64,000 bases of DNA from Drosophila persimilis (GCF_003286085.1 NW_020825461.1:186001-250000), one strand, 5' to 3'; positions 1 through 12,126 are shown, counted from the first letter of the stretch. Notes: generated by a model from the letters alone, not told the origin. Numbers and translations: made by a program.

Positions 1-3000
1 TTTTCGGCTTTTTTGGAGAGGAGATGTCAAGCCATGGAGACCATGGATCAAGCTATGTTGATTCAAATCCATAGCAGTCAGGTTGGAAAACATAAACGAA
101 TCACTCATTCAAAACACAGTCTTGTTGCTACAAATACAATCGTATTGGAATGCGTGTTCTGTGATAATAAAGGGCATAACATTTACAGCTGCACTCGCTT
201 TGGAAACCTTTCGCCATCTTTGCGTCTTAGAGAGGCAAGGAAGCTTAGAGTTTGCTTCAACTGTTTGAAGAAGGGACATCGGAATACCTCCTGCAGTTCA
301 GGCTCTTGTCGCACATGCGGTGAAAAGCATCATACCCTTTTACATATCAACAATCCGCTGCCTACGTCAGTTAACACGGAACCTGCAAACGCTACTACGT
401 CTCCTATTCAGACAGACTTATGCCCAGGCCCCAATCTTTCAAGTTCTCTTGTTGCCGCTTCATCACCATGCTCGCCTCTTGCTCAGAATCTTAGCTCAGA
501 CGTAGTGCTTCTAGCCACGACAGTCATTATGATAAAGAGTCGAGTTGGTGATCTTCTTCCTTGTCGGGCTCTTCTGGATTCAGGCTCTCAGATTAATTTA
601 ATAACCTCTCGCTTTGCTCAGAGGCTTCAGCTGAAACGAGCCAAAGGGTCGGTATCAGTATCGGGTATCGGCGCTGATTCTGCATTTCACACGGAAGGTT
701 CAGTTAATTTGGTCATTCAATCCAGGACTTCCGATTACTTCACGAGTCTCACAGCTCTCGTTGCTCCACGTATTACAGGAAACCAGCCTGCTTCTTCATT
801 TGATGTATCCAAATGGGAAATGCCATCCAATATCAGCCTTGCTGACCCACACTTTAACAAATCTCAGCGCATCGATGTACTTATTGGAGCCAGCTTATTT
901 TACGACATTTTATGCGTTGGACAGATCAAATTGGAGAGGGGACTTCCTATAATACAAAAAACCCGTCTCGGCTGGGTTGTCACAGGTGGAGGTCAGTACT
1001 CCCGCAGCTCAGTGCTCCTAGCTGCCTCTAGTTCGACGGAATTGAGTCAAACGCCTACCGTTGGTTTGGATGAGCTAGTGCGAAGGTTCTGGGAAGTGGA
1101 AAACTGCCACGGTCCCGCTACAGAAGCAACAAAGGAGGAAATTGCTTGCGAGGAACATTTCAAAAAACATTGCGGTCGGCTTCCAAGTGGCGAATATTGC
1201 GTTCAATTGCCTTTAAAGCTGAGTGACAGTCTTCTTGGAGATTCTTATCAACAAGCCTATCGCAGATTTCTCAATCTAGAGCGCAAGTTGGTTCGCAAAC
1301 CGCTTCTCAAGGCCCAATACGCCGCATTTATAAAGGAATACGTCGATTTGAATCACATGTCCCCTGTCAAAAGTGACGCACTTAAACAATGCAAATTTTT
1401 TCTTCCTCATCACTGCGTCTTAAGAGAAGACAAAACCACCACAAAACTCCGAGTAGTTTTCGACGGATCCGCTTGTACATCTACAGGATATTCCCTCAAC
1501 GATATATTGATGTCAGGCCCAACAATTCAGCCAAAGTTAGTTACGACTCTTCTTCGAATTCGTACCTTTCGTATAGCATTGACTGGTGACATTTGTAAAA
1601 TGTATAGATGCTTCCGTGTCTCGCCCCAAGATAGTTTTCTGCAGTGCATACTGTGGCGTGACTCACCCCTCGAGGAGCTAAGGACATTCAGGCTGGATAC
1701 CGTGACCTATGGAACGAAACCAGCAGCATTTCTGGCCGTCCGTTCTATGCACCAACTAGCGGCAGACGAGAGTTCGTCATATCCAATTGGCTCTGAAGTT
1801 GTGCTGCGGGACTTTTACGTGGATGATTTGCTAACGGGGGGAGATACTACAAATGAGGTGCTGGAAATAATTCGCCAGGTGTCAGGACTATTAGCCAAAG
1901 GAAATTTCAAGATCAGAAAATGGTGTTCCAACGATACATATGTACTCGATCAAACACCCCATGAAGATAGGGAAACATTTGTTAAATTTACTGATGGCAG
2001 CGATGTAACCAAGACGCTAGGTTTAGCATGGAATCCCACTTCGGATGAGCTATTATTTTCATTCTGTCCCAATCAAGTCCCTTCGAAACCAACTAAGCGA
2101 GTTGTATTGTCAACTATTGCACGATTTTATGATCCACTCGGACTTATAGGGCCAGTTATTACTAAAGCAAAAATATTTCTACAGCAGCTGTGGAAAGAAA
2201 AGCTTCATTGGGATGAAAGTCTGCCAGTCTCCTTACGCACAACTTGGATCAACTTTATTCAGCAGTTTGACTCTATGCAACAAATTTCTTTCCCGCGCCT
2301 ATCTTTCCTTCGAAGCAGCAACCTTGAAATGCATGGATTTTGTGATGCCAGCATGAGTGCTTATGGAGCTTGCATCTACGCTGTTTCGCAAGGCGACAAT
2401 GGAGTCAAGGCAAATCTTCTATCTTCCAGATCTCGTGTAGCGCCACTGAAGACTATCACAATACCCAAGTTGGAATTATGTGGTGCAGCGCTACTCGCTC
2501 AGCTTATGCATGAAGTGTCTTTGATGAACTTCAAGTGCTCTTATTATTGCTGGTGTGACTCCACAGTCGTTTTGGCTTGGATCAAGAATCAACCATCCAA
2601 CTTCAATGTATTTGTCGCTAATAGACTTTCTGTTATTCAGGAACTCACATCTGGAATGTCTTGGCTGCACGTGCCAACTGATCTAAACCCTGCCGATATG
2701 CTTTCTCGAGGATCATTACCAGCTGAGCTCATCAATTCTCATCTTTGGAAGTATGGACCTACATACTTGACAGCCAGTAAGGATCAATGGCCAAGTACAC
2801 CTGCTCTTCCAGAGCCGGTTTTGGAGGCACGAAAAACCATACTAATTACAAACTGCGCGTCAAGATATTTGGTGGAAGAATCAAAGTTTGTAAATTCCTT
2901 CCCCAAAATGCAACGAATTTTTGCGTATGTATGCAAATTCATTCATCGACGAAAGTCTGGAATAACTGTGGAGGACTTGCGTTTGGGAACCGAACTGCTT

Positions 3001-4392
3001 ATTCGTCTTACTCAACAATCTCGTCTATCCACTGAAATAAGAGCCCTGGAAACGCGAAAGGACATCAAGGCTTCAAGCTCGATCGCCTCTCTTTCGCCAT
3101 TTTTAGATGATTGCGGTTTGCTTCGAGTTGGAGGGCGTCTTAAAAACTCAACCTTGGACTTTGAAGCACGGCATCCCATAATATTGCCCAAGAATCATTC
3201 CATCACTTCTGCTCTGATACGGCACTTACACGAAAAGCACCTTCACGCTGGACCCCAGTCGCTATTAGCCATCATTCGTCAAACGTACTGGCCAATCGGT
3301 GGCCGAAAGACCGTAGCACACGTAATCCAAAAGTGTGTCAGATGCTTTAGAGTGAAGCCTCGAACTCTCGAGCAAATAATGGCAGATCTTCCGGTGGACA
3401 GAGTCAGCGAATCTCGTGCATTTTTAGTTACCGGCGTGGACTATTGCGGTCCGTTCCTGTATAAATCAGAAGTTCGAAACCGGCCCCCACTAAAGTGCTA
3501 CATGAGCATTTTTATATGCTTCTCCACCAAGGCGGTTCACATCGAGCTTGTGAAGGATCTTACAACATCTGCGTTCCTCTCTGCTCTTCGCCGTTTCATT
3601 TGCACCCGTGGAAGACCGATTCGTATTTGGTCAGATAATGCCACAAATTTTGTTGGAGCGCGGAACGAACTGGCGGAACTTAAGTCGCTATTCCTAAGCG
3701 ACAGTCATCAAGAAGCCGTGCATCAAGCTTTTCTCAACGATTGCATCGATTGGCGTTTCATTCCTCCTAGATCGCCATATTTTGGAGGATTGTGGGAGGC
3801 GTCAGTCAAGCTTGCTAAGCATCATCTTCGACGTGCCCTCGGATCCTCGCTTCTTGGATTTGATGAGCTGCGCACTCTCGCGTGCAATATCTGTGCAATC
3901 ATTAATTCAAGGCCATTGTTTCCTCTTTCAGAGAACCCTGCAGATCTCGATGTACTCACGCCCAGCCATTTTCTAGTTGGCGCCCCTATCACAACCTTCT
4001 TGGAGCCTGACTTGGTTCATTTAAACGTCGATCGCTTGGACCGTTGGCAGAAGGTCACACAGCTTCAGCAAATCTTTTGGTCTCGCTGGCGCCAATCGTA
4101 TTTAACCAGTCTTCAAGAAAGAACGAAGTGGCGCACCCGGAATCCTGAGCTTCACGTCAATGATGTCGTTCTTGTTAAGGACGAGAACTTCCCTCCTCTG
4201 AAGTGGCCTCTAGCGAGAATCCTCGAGCTCATCCCAGGAGCTGATGGCGTATCTCGAGTCGCCTTGATCAGGATGGCTACAGGTGTTAGCCGAAGAGCAC
4301 TTGCAAAACTATGTCTATTGCCTCTACGAGATGAGGTGAAAGGCATGGATCCTTCCACGGGGGGAGTATGTTCGGGCGAAGCCCGAGTGTAA
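1..4392 (+). CDS. Element A BEL/Pao Gag-Pol polyprotein, 5' end outside window
   Basis: The reading frame is open from base 1, so the true start lies upstream; the apparent TTG at 13 is not a start. Counting from base 13, CCHC zinc knuckles lie at about residues 47-60 and 81-94, with a Cys/His-rich third at 99-110. An aspartic protease DSG is at 189-191, and the reverse transcriptase YVDD near 602. RNase H (GFCDAS) lies near 774. The integrase HHCC domain spans about 1070-1115, and the D,D,E catalytic core has Asp near 1142 and 1207 and Glu near 1261. A DUF5641-like C-terminal region follows. This domain order (protease, RT, RNase H, integrase) is that of BEL/Pao retrotransposons. No frameshift or stop interrupts 1,459 codons, unlike every element B copy here, so this is probably a young insertion. 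The stop codon lies inside the 3' LTR. Confidence 0.9.
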   Translation, partial: FSAFLERRCQAMETMDQAMLIQIHSSQVGKHKRITHSKHSLVATNTIVLECVFCDNKGHNIYSCTRFGNLSPSLRLREARKLRVCFNCLKKGHRNTSCSSGSCRTCGEKHHTLLHINNPLPTSVNTEPANATTSPIQTDLCPGPNLSSSLVAASSPCSPLAQNLSSDVVLLATTVIMIKSRVGDLLPCRALLDSGSQINLITSRFAQRLQLKRAKGSVSVSGIGADSAFHTEGSVNLVIQSRTSDYFTSLTALVAPRITGNQPASSFDVSKWEMPSNISLADPHFNKSQRIDVLIGASLFYDILCVGQIKLERGLPIIQKTRLGWVVTGGGQYSRSSVLLAASSSTELSQTPTVGLDELVRRFWEVENCHGPATEATKEEIACEEHFKKHCGRLPSGEYCVQLPLKLSDSLLGDSYQQAYRRFLNLERKLVRKPLLKAQYAAFIKEYVDLNHMSPVKSDALKQCKFFLPHHCVLREDKTTTKLRVVFDGSACTSTGYSLNDILMSGPTIQPKLVTTLLRIRTFRIALTGDICKMYRCFRVSPQDSFLQCILWRDSPLEELRTFRLDTVTYGTKPAAFLAVRSMHQLAADESSSYPIGSEVVLRDFYVDDLLTGGDTTNEVLEIIRQVSGLLAKGNFKIRKWCSNDTYVLDQTPHEDRETFVKFTDGSDVTKTLGLAWNPTSDELLFSFCPNQVPSKPTKRVVLSTIARFYDPLGLIGPVITKAKIFLQQLWKEKLHWDESLPVSLRTTWINFIQQFDSMQQISFPRLSFLRSSNLEMHGFCDASMSAYGACIYAVSQGDNGVKANLLSSRSRVAPLKTITIPKLELCGAALLAQLMHEVSLMNFKCSYYCWCDSTVVLAWIKNQPSNFNVFVANRLSVIQELTSGMSWLHVPTDLNPADMLSRGSLPAELINSHLWKYGPTYLTASKDQWPSTPALPEPVLEARKTILITNCASRYLVEESKFVNSFPKMQRIFAYVCKFIHRRKSGITVEDLRLGTELLIRLTQQSRLSTEIRALETRKDIKASSSIASLSPFLDDCGLLRVGGRLKNSTLDFEARHPIILPKNHSITSALIRHLHEKHLHAGPQSLLAIIRQTYWPIGGRKTVAHVIQKCVRCFRVKPRTLEQIMADLPVDRVSESRAFLVTGVDYCGPFLYKSEVRNRPPLKCYMSIFICFSTKAVHIELVKDLTTSAFLSALRRFICTRGRPIRIWSDNATNFVGARNELAELKSLFLSDSHQEAVHQAFLNDCIDWRFIPPRSPYFGGLWEASVKLAKHHLRRALGSSLLGFDELRTLACNICAIINSRPLFPLSENPADLDVLTPSHFLVGAPITTFLEPDLVHLNVDRLDRWQKVTQLQQIFWSRWRQSYLTSLQERTKWRTRNPELHVNDVVLVKDENFPPLKWPLARILELIPGADGVSRVALIRMATGVSRRALAKLCLLPLRDEVKGMDPSTGGVCSGEARV

Positions 4393-4843
4393 ATTTTTTA
4401 CCATTGTTTTATTGCCTATCAATTCACTTTCTTTTCTATTTTGGTCATTATACTAAACTAACGTAACGTAAGCGTAGCTTTATCTATGCTCGCTCAGCAA
4501 CATGCTCTCATTTAATCATCTATTCTTATCTATGCTCGCTCTTGTTATCTTTTCTTTCCTATGCCGTCGCTAAGCCGTCAGCAGCTGCGCCTGCTCTAGC
4601 AGTTACCGCTTGATATAGTTGGAGAACAGACCCTTTTGTCCCCAATCTATTACTTTGGCTCGAGATCGGCTCGCTTGCCTCATCCAAGTGTGTCACTCTA
4701 ATACTATTGTAAAAGGCTCTGGCATCTTCGGCCACCCTCAACACACAAAATACCTATAATAAAATTTATAACGTTTTCGGAAATTAATAATTTGTGAAAT
4801 TATTGAACAATCATAGTCAGCGAAAAAGCTCGTTGTCTCAACA
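4369..4843 (+). repeat. Element A 3' LTR
   Basis: Begins TGTTCGGGCG right after a purine run (CACGGGGGGAG, ~4357-4366) that can serve as the polypurine tract, and ends CTCAACA. From 4844 on, the sequence is reverse-strand element B, which marks the outer edge. Length is about 475 bp. The first 24 bases also code the last residues of the polyprotein. The 5' LTR and target duplication lie left of the window, so the exact 3' end is uncertain by a few bases. Confidence 0.75.
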
Positions 4844-5646
4844 ATCGTCAACTTAGAAATCGGAAGCAAGAGACTTTGAGCCAAGTGGATGCGAATTTAA
4901 ATGAGTTTCGCTTAGATACTTCAAGCACCTGACAGCAAGAAATGGTGCGCGGGCCGTGCCATAAGTTACCGTATTTAGACGAAACACTTGCAAGGGATCC
5001 GAGCTTGCACGTCTCCAAATAATTAATTGGAATTTGCGATGCGCCTCATCAAGTTCAACTTGACGGTACATTTTTGTAATGTCTGCTGTAAGAGCGAATT
5101 TGCGACACCGAAATCTTAACAACGTTGCGTATAGGCACGGCTGGATGGTTGCTCCAACCATGAGTAAATCATTGAGCGAGACTTGACTCGTTGTTTTGCA
5201 CGACGCATCGAACACTACTCTAAGCTTAGTGGATGTACTTTGTGGTCGTTCCACGCATTGATACGGGATGAAACAATGCGGCTCTGCCGGGATTGAGTTT
5301 TCCATTGCAGTCATATGGCCTAACGACAAGTATTCCTCCATAAAGTCCATAAACATCGATTTTATGGCAGGTTTTTGGCATAATCGCCTTTCTAAAGACA
5401 AAAATCGTCTTCTGGCTGTCTCAAACGACGAACCGAGAGATGTCGGGCTAGACTTAAATGGCAAAGAAACTTGCAATCGACCGGAGGGTAGACGTGTGAT
5501 AGTGTCGATAAAGGATTTTTCACACATAGTTTCTTCGGTATACAGCCTTTCTATGGATGCATTTGGAACATTTTCCAACTCCCAGAAACGTTTGACCAAG
5601 CTGTCGAGCAGGCAGGCTTCTTGAACTGTGCTCACCATAGAGCAAG
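4844..5646 (-). pseudogene. Element B unit B1: pol fragment (protease/RT linker to RT palm)
   Basis: Minus-strand reading matches other element B copies from the protease-RT linker (CSMVSTVQEAC) to just before the YVDD motif (LGSKSLASDF). The left end is cut by the element A insertion. The right end is an abrupt switch to plus-strand element B leader at an inverted junction near 5646. One codon is missing relative to other copies (YTEE for YTPEE). The fragment has no complete domain and cannot be functional. Confidence 0.85.
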
Positions 5647-5684
5647 CTAATTTGCACAACCATTTTTGGCGCCCCCGGGTTTAC
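5647..5684 (+). other. Element B unit B2: LTR remnant plus primer-binding region
   Basis: Only the last ~16 bases of the element B LTR (ending GCACAACCA) remain. They are followed by TTTT and the presumed primer-binding site TGGCGCCCCCGGGT (from 5667). The matching tRNA could not be named with confidence. The 5' LTR of this unit is therefore missing. Confidence 0.6.
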
Positions 5685-6620
5685 CCTGATTTTCTGGATT
5701 GGACAGAAGTTGGATTGGATTAATCTTGGCGCTTCGTTGGATTTCCCCATTGGATATCATCCCTCGCTCGTTGCTGTTGCTGTTCCTGCAGTTGTCATTG
5801 GTGGCCCGCTGGACTTCAAACTTAGCTACTCTTGAGAGCTGCTCGTGGGTATTCCTGGTTGGTATGAACTTGTGGGAGGGAATGCATCGGTGTTCAAACA
5901 ACCCACAACCAGTGCCACAGGTAAATCAAAGTGCCCAATTGTTTCATCAAAAAATATAAATAACTACGTATAAAAAAGGCCTGTGAATAAATTATTCAAT
6001 AAAAGTGATTCGGCCAGGTATCTGTACGTACACACATTCAAAGTTATTTGATTATACAGTGAGTGATCACTATACTTGTGGTCAACGACATTTCCAAAAA
6101 GAGCCGACAAGCAAAGGAGAAACGGCAATAGTTTCGCGCGCAAGCTCTAACCGCTGCGCATCATTCCCCCCCTCGCCCGTCTTCGTCATAAATTTTCGTT
6201 TCTGCTTTGCGCGAACGGTTCTTGCTGGACGCTCTTCGTTTTACAGCGCAGCTGCACTTTTGTGCTCTCTTATTCAGCGCTCGCTTGCTCTTTATCGTTT
6301 CGTGTTCTCTTCTTGTCTCCATGTAGCACTCACATACATTACACATACCATTACTTGTGGTTTAGTCGGTCGGTCGCTAAAGCAGCATACGCATATACGC
6401 GCATTTAAGTTGCGTTTCGGTGAACTACAAGCTCGACTCGAAATCGAAAGCGTTGGCTTGTAGGCATTTTGGCGATCATCTCTCTCTCTCTCTCTCGTAG
6501 TCTCTAGCACGGTAACAGCATTGGGCTGTTAGCAGGCAGAAAAAATTTGTGAGTGTAATTGCTGAGTGTGACAGTGGGACAAGTGCCATTTTTGAGAAAC
6601 AAAAATTTTATAGAACTAAA
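5670..6620 (+). other. Element B untranslated leader (unit B2)
   Basis: About 950 bp between the primer site and the Gag ATG, repeated in the other element B units. It contains a TATAAAAAAGG motif near 5970, two AATAAA motifs near 5988-6003, and a (CT)n run at 6479-6497. No conserved reading frame is seen. The TATA and poly(A)-like motifs could act as internal transcription signals, but that is only inferred from the motifs. Confidence 0.6.
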
Positions 6621-9600
6621 ATGCCTGGAAAACGGCGAGGAATGTCTAGACAATCGGCAGAGGTTGACGATGTGGAGTCGTTAGACACTCTTCGCAAGCT
6701 GAGTGCAGTTAAGAAAGATATCAATCGTACATGGAGCATTCTTAAAGATAAACAGTCTTCCTTTTCAAAGGCACAATTGGAGTGCCGCATGGAAATATTA
6801 GAGTCATACATTGAACGGGCTTTCCAATTACAAGTAGAAATTGAGGATGTCAACCCAGATTTAGCTTCTCGAGCCGAGCTTGAGGATTTATGTATTGAGG
6901 CTAAATCCACGCTCAAGTCCATGTCTGCTAAATTTGAGCAACGGACAGCAAATGAGTCGGTATTAAATACGACAATTGCTACAAATAGACATTTGCCACC
7001 AGTAAAATTGCCCAAATTCAGTGGCGATTATACCGAGTATAAAAATTTTATCGGCCTATTTAGTAGCATAGTGGATAGCGATCCCACATTAAGCAATGTG
7101 GAGAAATTTAATCATTTATTGACTTGCTTAGAGAAAGAAGCGCTAGGAGTAGTACAGGCTTATCCAGTGACCGAACAAAACTATCCGAAGGCCCTTAGTG
7201 CCTTAATGAAGGTATACGATAATGATTGTTGAATATTCTTAAATAGTATAGCCCGTCTGTTCGAGTTGCAAAGCATGCAAGGTCCGTCTGCATCTGGGCT
7301 GAGATCCCTTCTTGACACAGCTTCCGCTATTTACGAGTCGCTATTGTCTGTAGGAGAATCTAAACAAATTTCGGATGCTTTACTGATACACATTGTCATG
7401 TAGATCAAAGGTAGATCAAAAAACCCGCTTTCGATGGGAAGAGAATCTGGATTATCAATCCATTCCATATTGGACAGACTGTGTATCTTCGCTTAACAAA
7501 CGCTACCAACATTTATCTGCAGAAGAGACGAATTCAGGGCAATCTAGAGGAAAAAAGACAAGTCAGGATTCAAAGAACAAGCAATCTGGAAAGACTTCGT
7601 TGACTGTGGCTCAGGCCAAACCTTCTCAAGATCAGAAATGTTCATTTTGCAAGGCAACTGATCATTTCATCACTTCTTGCTCGGATTTCGCTGCAGCTTC
7701 AGTCGCAACCCGCTTCCAATTTGCAAAGGGAGTTCCGCTATGCATTAATTGCCTACGCAAAGGACACATTGTGTCAAAGTGCAAATCGTCACATTGCAGA
7801 GTCTGTTCCAAACCGCATCATACTTTGTTACATCGGTACACAACTGACTCATCCACAAGTCAAGCTGCGTTGGACAATCCGCCTGCAATTCTAAACGCAC
7901 GTCCACTAGTTTCGAAACATGCAATGGCACGCGACAATGACCAAGTACTTTTAGCCACAGCAGTTGTTGACATTAAAGGCAGCTCAAGCCAACATCAGCC
8001 AGCCAGAGTATTGTTGGACTCTGGTTCTCAAGTGAATTTTATAACCGATGAATTGGCAAAAAGTCTGCAGTTAAAGAGAACTAGAAAGCATATTAGTTTG
8101 TTAGTTATTGGAAAATCCAGCTTATCGGCACACCAAGTTGTGCAAACCACAATCTGCTCTCGCATACACCCATTCGAAATGGTGGCAGATTTCGTGATTT
8201 TAAAATCGATTTCCTCGTACCATCCAGAAAAGGCGGTTCCGCCTGATTCCTTAATGGATGCTACTGAGAGCTATCCACTGGCTGATCCAGTCTTTTACAA
8301 GCCACAAAAGGTTGATTTGCTATTAGGTGCAGACGCCTTTTTCGATATCTTAAGTAATGGTCAAGTAAAACAGGGCAGAGAGGCACTAACCTTACAAAAC
8401 ACTGTTTTTGGGTGGGTGGTGTCTGGACGTTGCAAGTCCAAAGGCCCTCAAGCCACATTAACTTGCTCTATGGTGAGCACAGTTCAAGAAGCCTGCCCGC
8501 TCGACAGCTTGGTCAAACGTTTCTGGGAGTTGGAAAATGTTCCAAATGCATCCATAGAAAGGCTTTATACCCCCGAAGAAACTATGTGTAAAAAATCCTT
8601 TATCGACACTATCACACGTCTACCCTCCGGTCGATTGCAAGTTTCTTTGCCATTTAAGTCTAGCCCGACATCTCTCGGTTCGTCGTTTGAGACAGCCAGA
8701 AGACGATTTTTGTCTTTAGAAAGGCGATTATGCCAAAAACCTGCCATAAAATCGATGTTTATGGACTTTATGGAGGAATACTTGTCGTTAGGCCATATGA
8801 CTGCAATGGAAAACTCAATCCCGGCAGAGCCGCATTGTTTCATCCCGTATCAATGCGTGGAACGACCACAAAGTACATCCACTAAGCTTAGAGTAGTGTT
8901 CGATGCGTCGTGCAAAACAACGAGTCAAGTCTCGCTCAATGATTTACTCATGGTTGGAGCAACCATCCAGCCGTGCCTATACGCAACGTTGTTAAGATTT
9001 CGGTGTCGCAAATTCGCTCTTACAGCAGACATTACAAAAATGTACCGTCAAGTCGAACTTGATGAGGCGCATCGCAAATTCCAATTAATTATTTGGAGAC
9101 GTGCAAGTTCGGATCCCTTGCAAGTGTTTCGTCTAAATACGGTAACTTATGGCACGGCCAACGCACCATTTCTTGCTGTCAGGTGCTTGAAGTATCTAAG
9201 CGAAACTCATTTAAATTCGCATCCACTTGGCTCAAAGTCTCTTGCTTCCGATTTCTATGTTGACGATCTTCTTACAGGTGCAGACACGAAATCCGAACTA
9301 CGGATATTGCGTCAACAGCTAGTTGAAATCCTAGAGCCAGCCGGATTTGTGCTGACGAAGTGGACTGCTAATTGTCAACTAGGTGACAGTCAGAAAGAGA
9401 ATCTGGTTATTTCGAGTGGAGATCAGCAAGATTGCAAAACTCTTGGACTGATGTGGAACCCACAGGCAGACATTTTCAAGTACTGTCTGAAACCAATAGT
9501 CTCGTCCGAAACCACAACCAAGAGAGTAATGTTATCCGTCATAGCCAGTCTTTTCGATCTCTTGGGTCTGCTATGTCCGGTGATACTAATGCAAAAATCT

Positions 9601-11816
9601 TCTTGCAGGAAATTTGGCTTTTGAGCCTTGGTTGGGACGATCCCATTCCCTTAAAGTTGCAACAAAGATGGGAGTCGATGGTTTGGGACATGCAAAGGTT
9701 GCATGAAGTCACCATTCCACGTTTTGTAGGAGCTAGCACAAGCACTCGATGTCAAATACATGGGTTTGCAGATGCGTCCACGCGAGCATACGGCTGCTGC
9801 ATCTACGTTCGTGTGTCCCATTCAAATGGAGTGTCCGTTAACTTATTAACGGCAAAGTCAAGGGTGGCACCCTTAAAGACAAAAACAATCCCAAGATTGG
9901 AGCTATGTGCCGCTCATCTGTTGGCAAAGTTGTGGGAGGAAGTTCGATCTATTATTGATTGCCCCGTAGAGAAGGTTATATTGTGGTCAGATTCGGAAGT
10001 GGTTCTACATTGGCTGCAAACTCATCCCTCCCAGTTAACAACATTTGTTTCAAATCGAGTTGCAGAGATACAGGAAATCACTTCGACTGCCTCATGGAGA
10101 CATGTACCCACCAAAGAAAATCCTGCAGATCCAGTATCTCGGGGATCATCAGTAGCAGACTTAGATTCACTATTTTGGTTTAACGGCCCGTCATTCCTGC
10201 AACAAAATGCCATGGATTGGCCTCAAAATCGTCATTTACGTTTGACAGAAGCGGACGCGTCATTAGAGAAGAAGAAGGTAGCCACTTCGCTTGTCGCGGC
10301 CGATGGCGAACACAATCCCATCCTCACCCTAATAGAAAACTCATTATCATATATTAAAGTGGTAGGCACAATTGCATATATCCGCCGGTTCATAAACAAA
10401 AGGAAAGGAGTAATTTGGAGTAGTACTTGTCCGTCATCAGAAGAGCTCGGCGCAGCGTTTCTAGCAGCAGTTGAAGCTGTTCAAAGAGACGCATTCTCGC
10501 AGGAGATTGACAAAATAAAAAAGTCATCAAAGTTGCAGGCATCACTTCAAAAACTAACTCCCTTCATTTCGGAAGAACAAGTGGGCTCATGCTCGTTTTC
10601 GTTGGTTCGAGTAGGTGGTCGCCTATTAAACGCTCCTCTAGCCCATAACGCAAAATTTCCACTGTTAATGCCAAAAAATTGTCGATTTGTTACCCTCTAT
10701 CTTAGCTATTTGCATCGAGCCAATTGTCACGCTGGACCCCGTGCACTAGTGGGATTCCTAAGACAGTCCATGTGGCTGATAAATGCACGAAGAGAGTGCA
10801 GTGCCATTGTCCGGAAATGCGTACACTGTTTCCACTACAAGCCGAAGCTTCTCTCACAAATCATGGGAAATCTTCCCGCTGATCGATTGCGTGGGAATCG
10901 ACCCTTCGAGATTAGCGGAGTTGATTTGTTTGGACCGGTTCGTGTATCGCTTGGGATTCGTGGCAAGCAGCCTCTTAAGATGTACATAGCAGTGTTTGTC
11001 TGCTTTGCATCTAAGGCCGTACACCTAGATATTGTAAAACACTTGACCTCTAATACATTTATTTTGTGCTTATCCAGGTTTGTTGGACGTCGTGGGCCTC
11101 TTGTCAAACTCTATTGGGACAACGCCACGAATTTTGTTGGTGCAGCTCGCATGCTCAAGGAGCGCATGGATGCATTCAATGCCAAGGACGAAGACCTCAA
11201 GGCGTATGCTGCGGCTCACAGTTTTTCGGTGGAATTCATTCCCCCGCGAGCCCCGCACATTGGAGGCCTGTGGGAGTCGGCGGTGAAGTCCGCCAAGAAT
11301 CTGCTCAGGGCTATGGGCAGCGCAGTGCTCAAGGAGGACGAGCTGCATACGGTTCTCGTGGACGTCGAGGCCGTGCTCAATTCCAGACCACTGGTGGTCG
11401 ACAGCGGCAGCCCCAACGAAGGGGAGGTGGTGACTCCAGCGCATCTACTAGTCGGCAGAACGCTAGTTTCGCTGCCACCCGAATCAGAGCTGCCCAGACC
11501 AGACAGCAGCCTCTCATATCTGCAACGATGGCAGCTCGTGTCTGCCATCAAGCAAAGATTTTGGAGAGATTGGTCCAGAGACTATCTTCTCAGCCTTCAA
11601 CAGCGAGGGAAGTGGTCCGAGGAGGTCGCCAACTTGGAGCCAGGCAGAGTGGTGGCAATTCACGAGGACAACGTGCCCCCTCAAATGTGGCTCACCGGAA
11701 TAGTGGAGGAGGCAATCCCAGGAGCGGACGGGAAGGTTCGCGTGGCCGTGATTAGGACGAAGGCCGGGGTCTACAAGCGATCGATCCATCGTTTGGTGCC
11801 TATTCCATTGGATTGA
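6621..11816 (+). pseudogene. Element B unit B2: Gag-Pol, broken
   Basis: The start is ATG 6621 (MPGKRRG); the longer open frame upstream begins only at GTG. Gag is cut by TGA at 7230-7232 (TTA to TGA). A small insertion at ~7400 (ATGTAGATCAAAGG for ATGTCCAAGG) shifts the frame. From there to ~9590 it reads knuckles CSFC..C and CINC..C, protease DSG, and RT with YVDD. A single-T loss near 9588 (GTGATACTAATG) shifts frame again, and RNase H (FADAS) and integrase run on to TGA 11816. The integrase Asp motif reads YWDNATN where relatives have YCDNATN, and one Leu is missing from NLLLRAMG. This is the only plus-strand copy with a whole pol, but it has at least three inactivating lesions. Confidence 0.9.
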
Positions 11817-11840
11817 AGCCTAGGCTGTCAACGCGGCCGA

Positions 11841-12126
11841 TGTTAAGGCAAATCAGTTGCCTGCATATATATATATAGCTATAATTATACCTAAGAGAAA
11901 TGTATGAAATCACGCTCTTAAATTGTAATGTCATGCGCTCTTATACGTTGCGAACGGAGCCTATGCAAGCAGCAGCCGCTCATGAAGAGGGCGCCGCTTT
12001 AGAATAAATCCACTTATAATTGAAAGTCGATTGAGGGCACAAGTGGATCTGTCGGTCTGTCTGATTCCAGTGTATCAGTAAAACATTCAGAAATCGTGCC
12101 TAACGGCAGGCTAATTTGCACAACCA
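11841..12126 (+). repeat. Element B LTR (3' LTR of B2)
   Basis: 286 bp, TGTTAAGGC to GCACAACCA. It holds a short inverted repeat GGCAA/TTGCC at its start, a (TA)n tract near 11865 and an AATAAA at 12003. It is followed by TTTT and a nine-base filler, then by reverse-strand pol of B3. The same LTR recurs at 18240, 31339, 35695, 41170, 46223 and 47533. Confidence 0.85.

Noticed and set aside
1..4392. Envelope gene in element A (retrovirus-like)
   Set aside because: The polyprotein ends with integrase and the LTR begins at once; no further ORF, signal peptide or membrane segment.
6549..6620. N-terminal extension of element B Gag upstream of the ATG
   Set aside because: Opens only with GTG; the first ATG in frame (6621 and equivalents) has a purine at -3 and is kept in all copies.
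11066..11755. Arg/Gln-rich 226-230-codon frames over the integrase (also at 18616-19296 and 25389-26081)
   Set aside because: They lie in another frame of the GC-rich integrase end and repeat in every copy because the sequence repeats; no independent start or motif.
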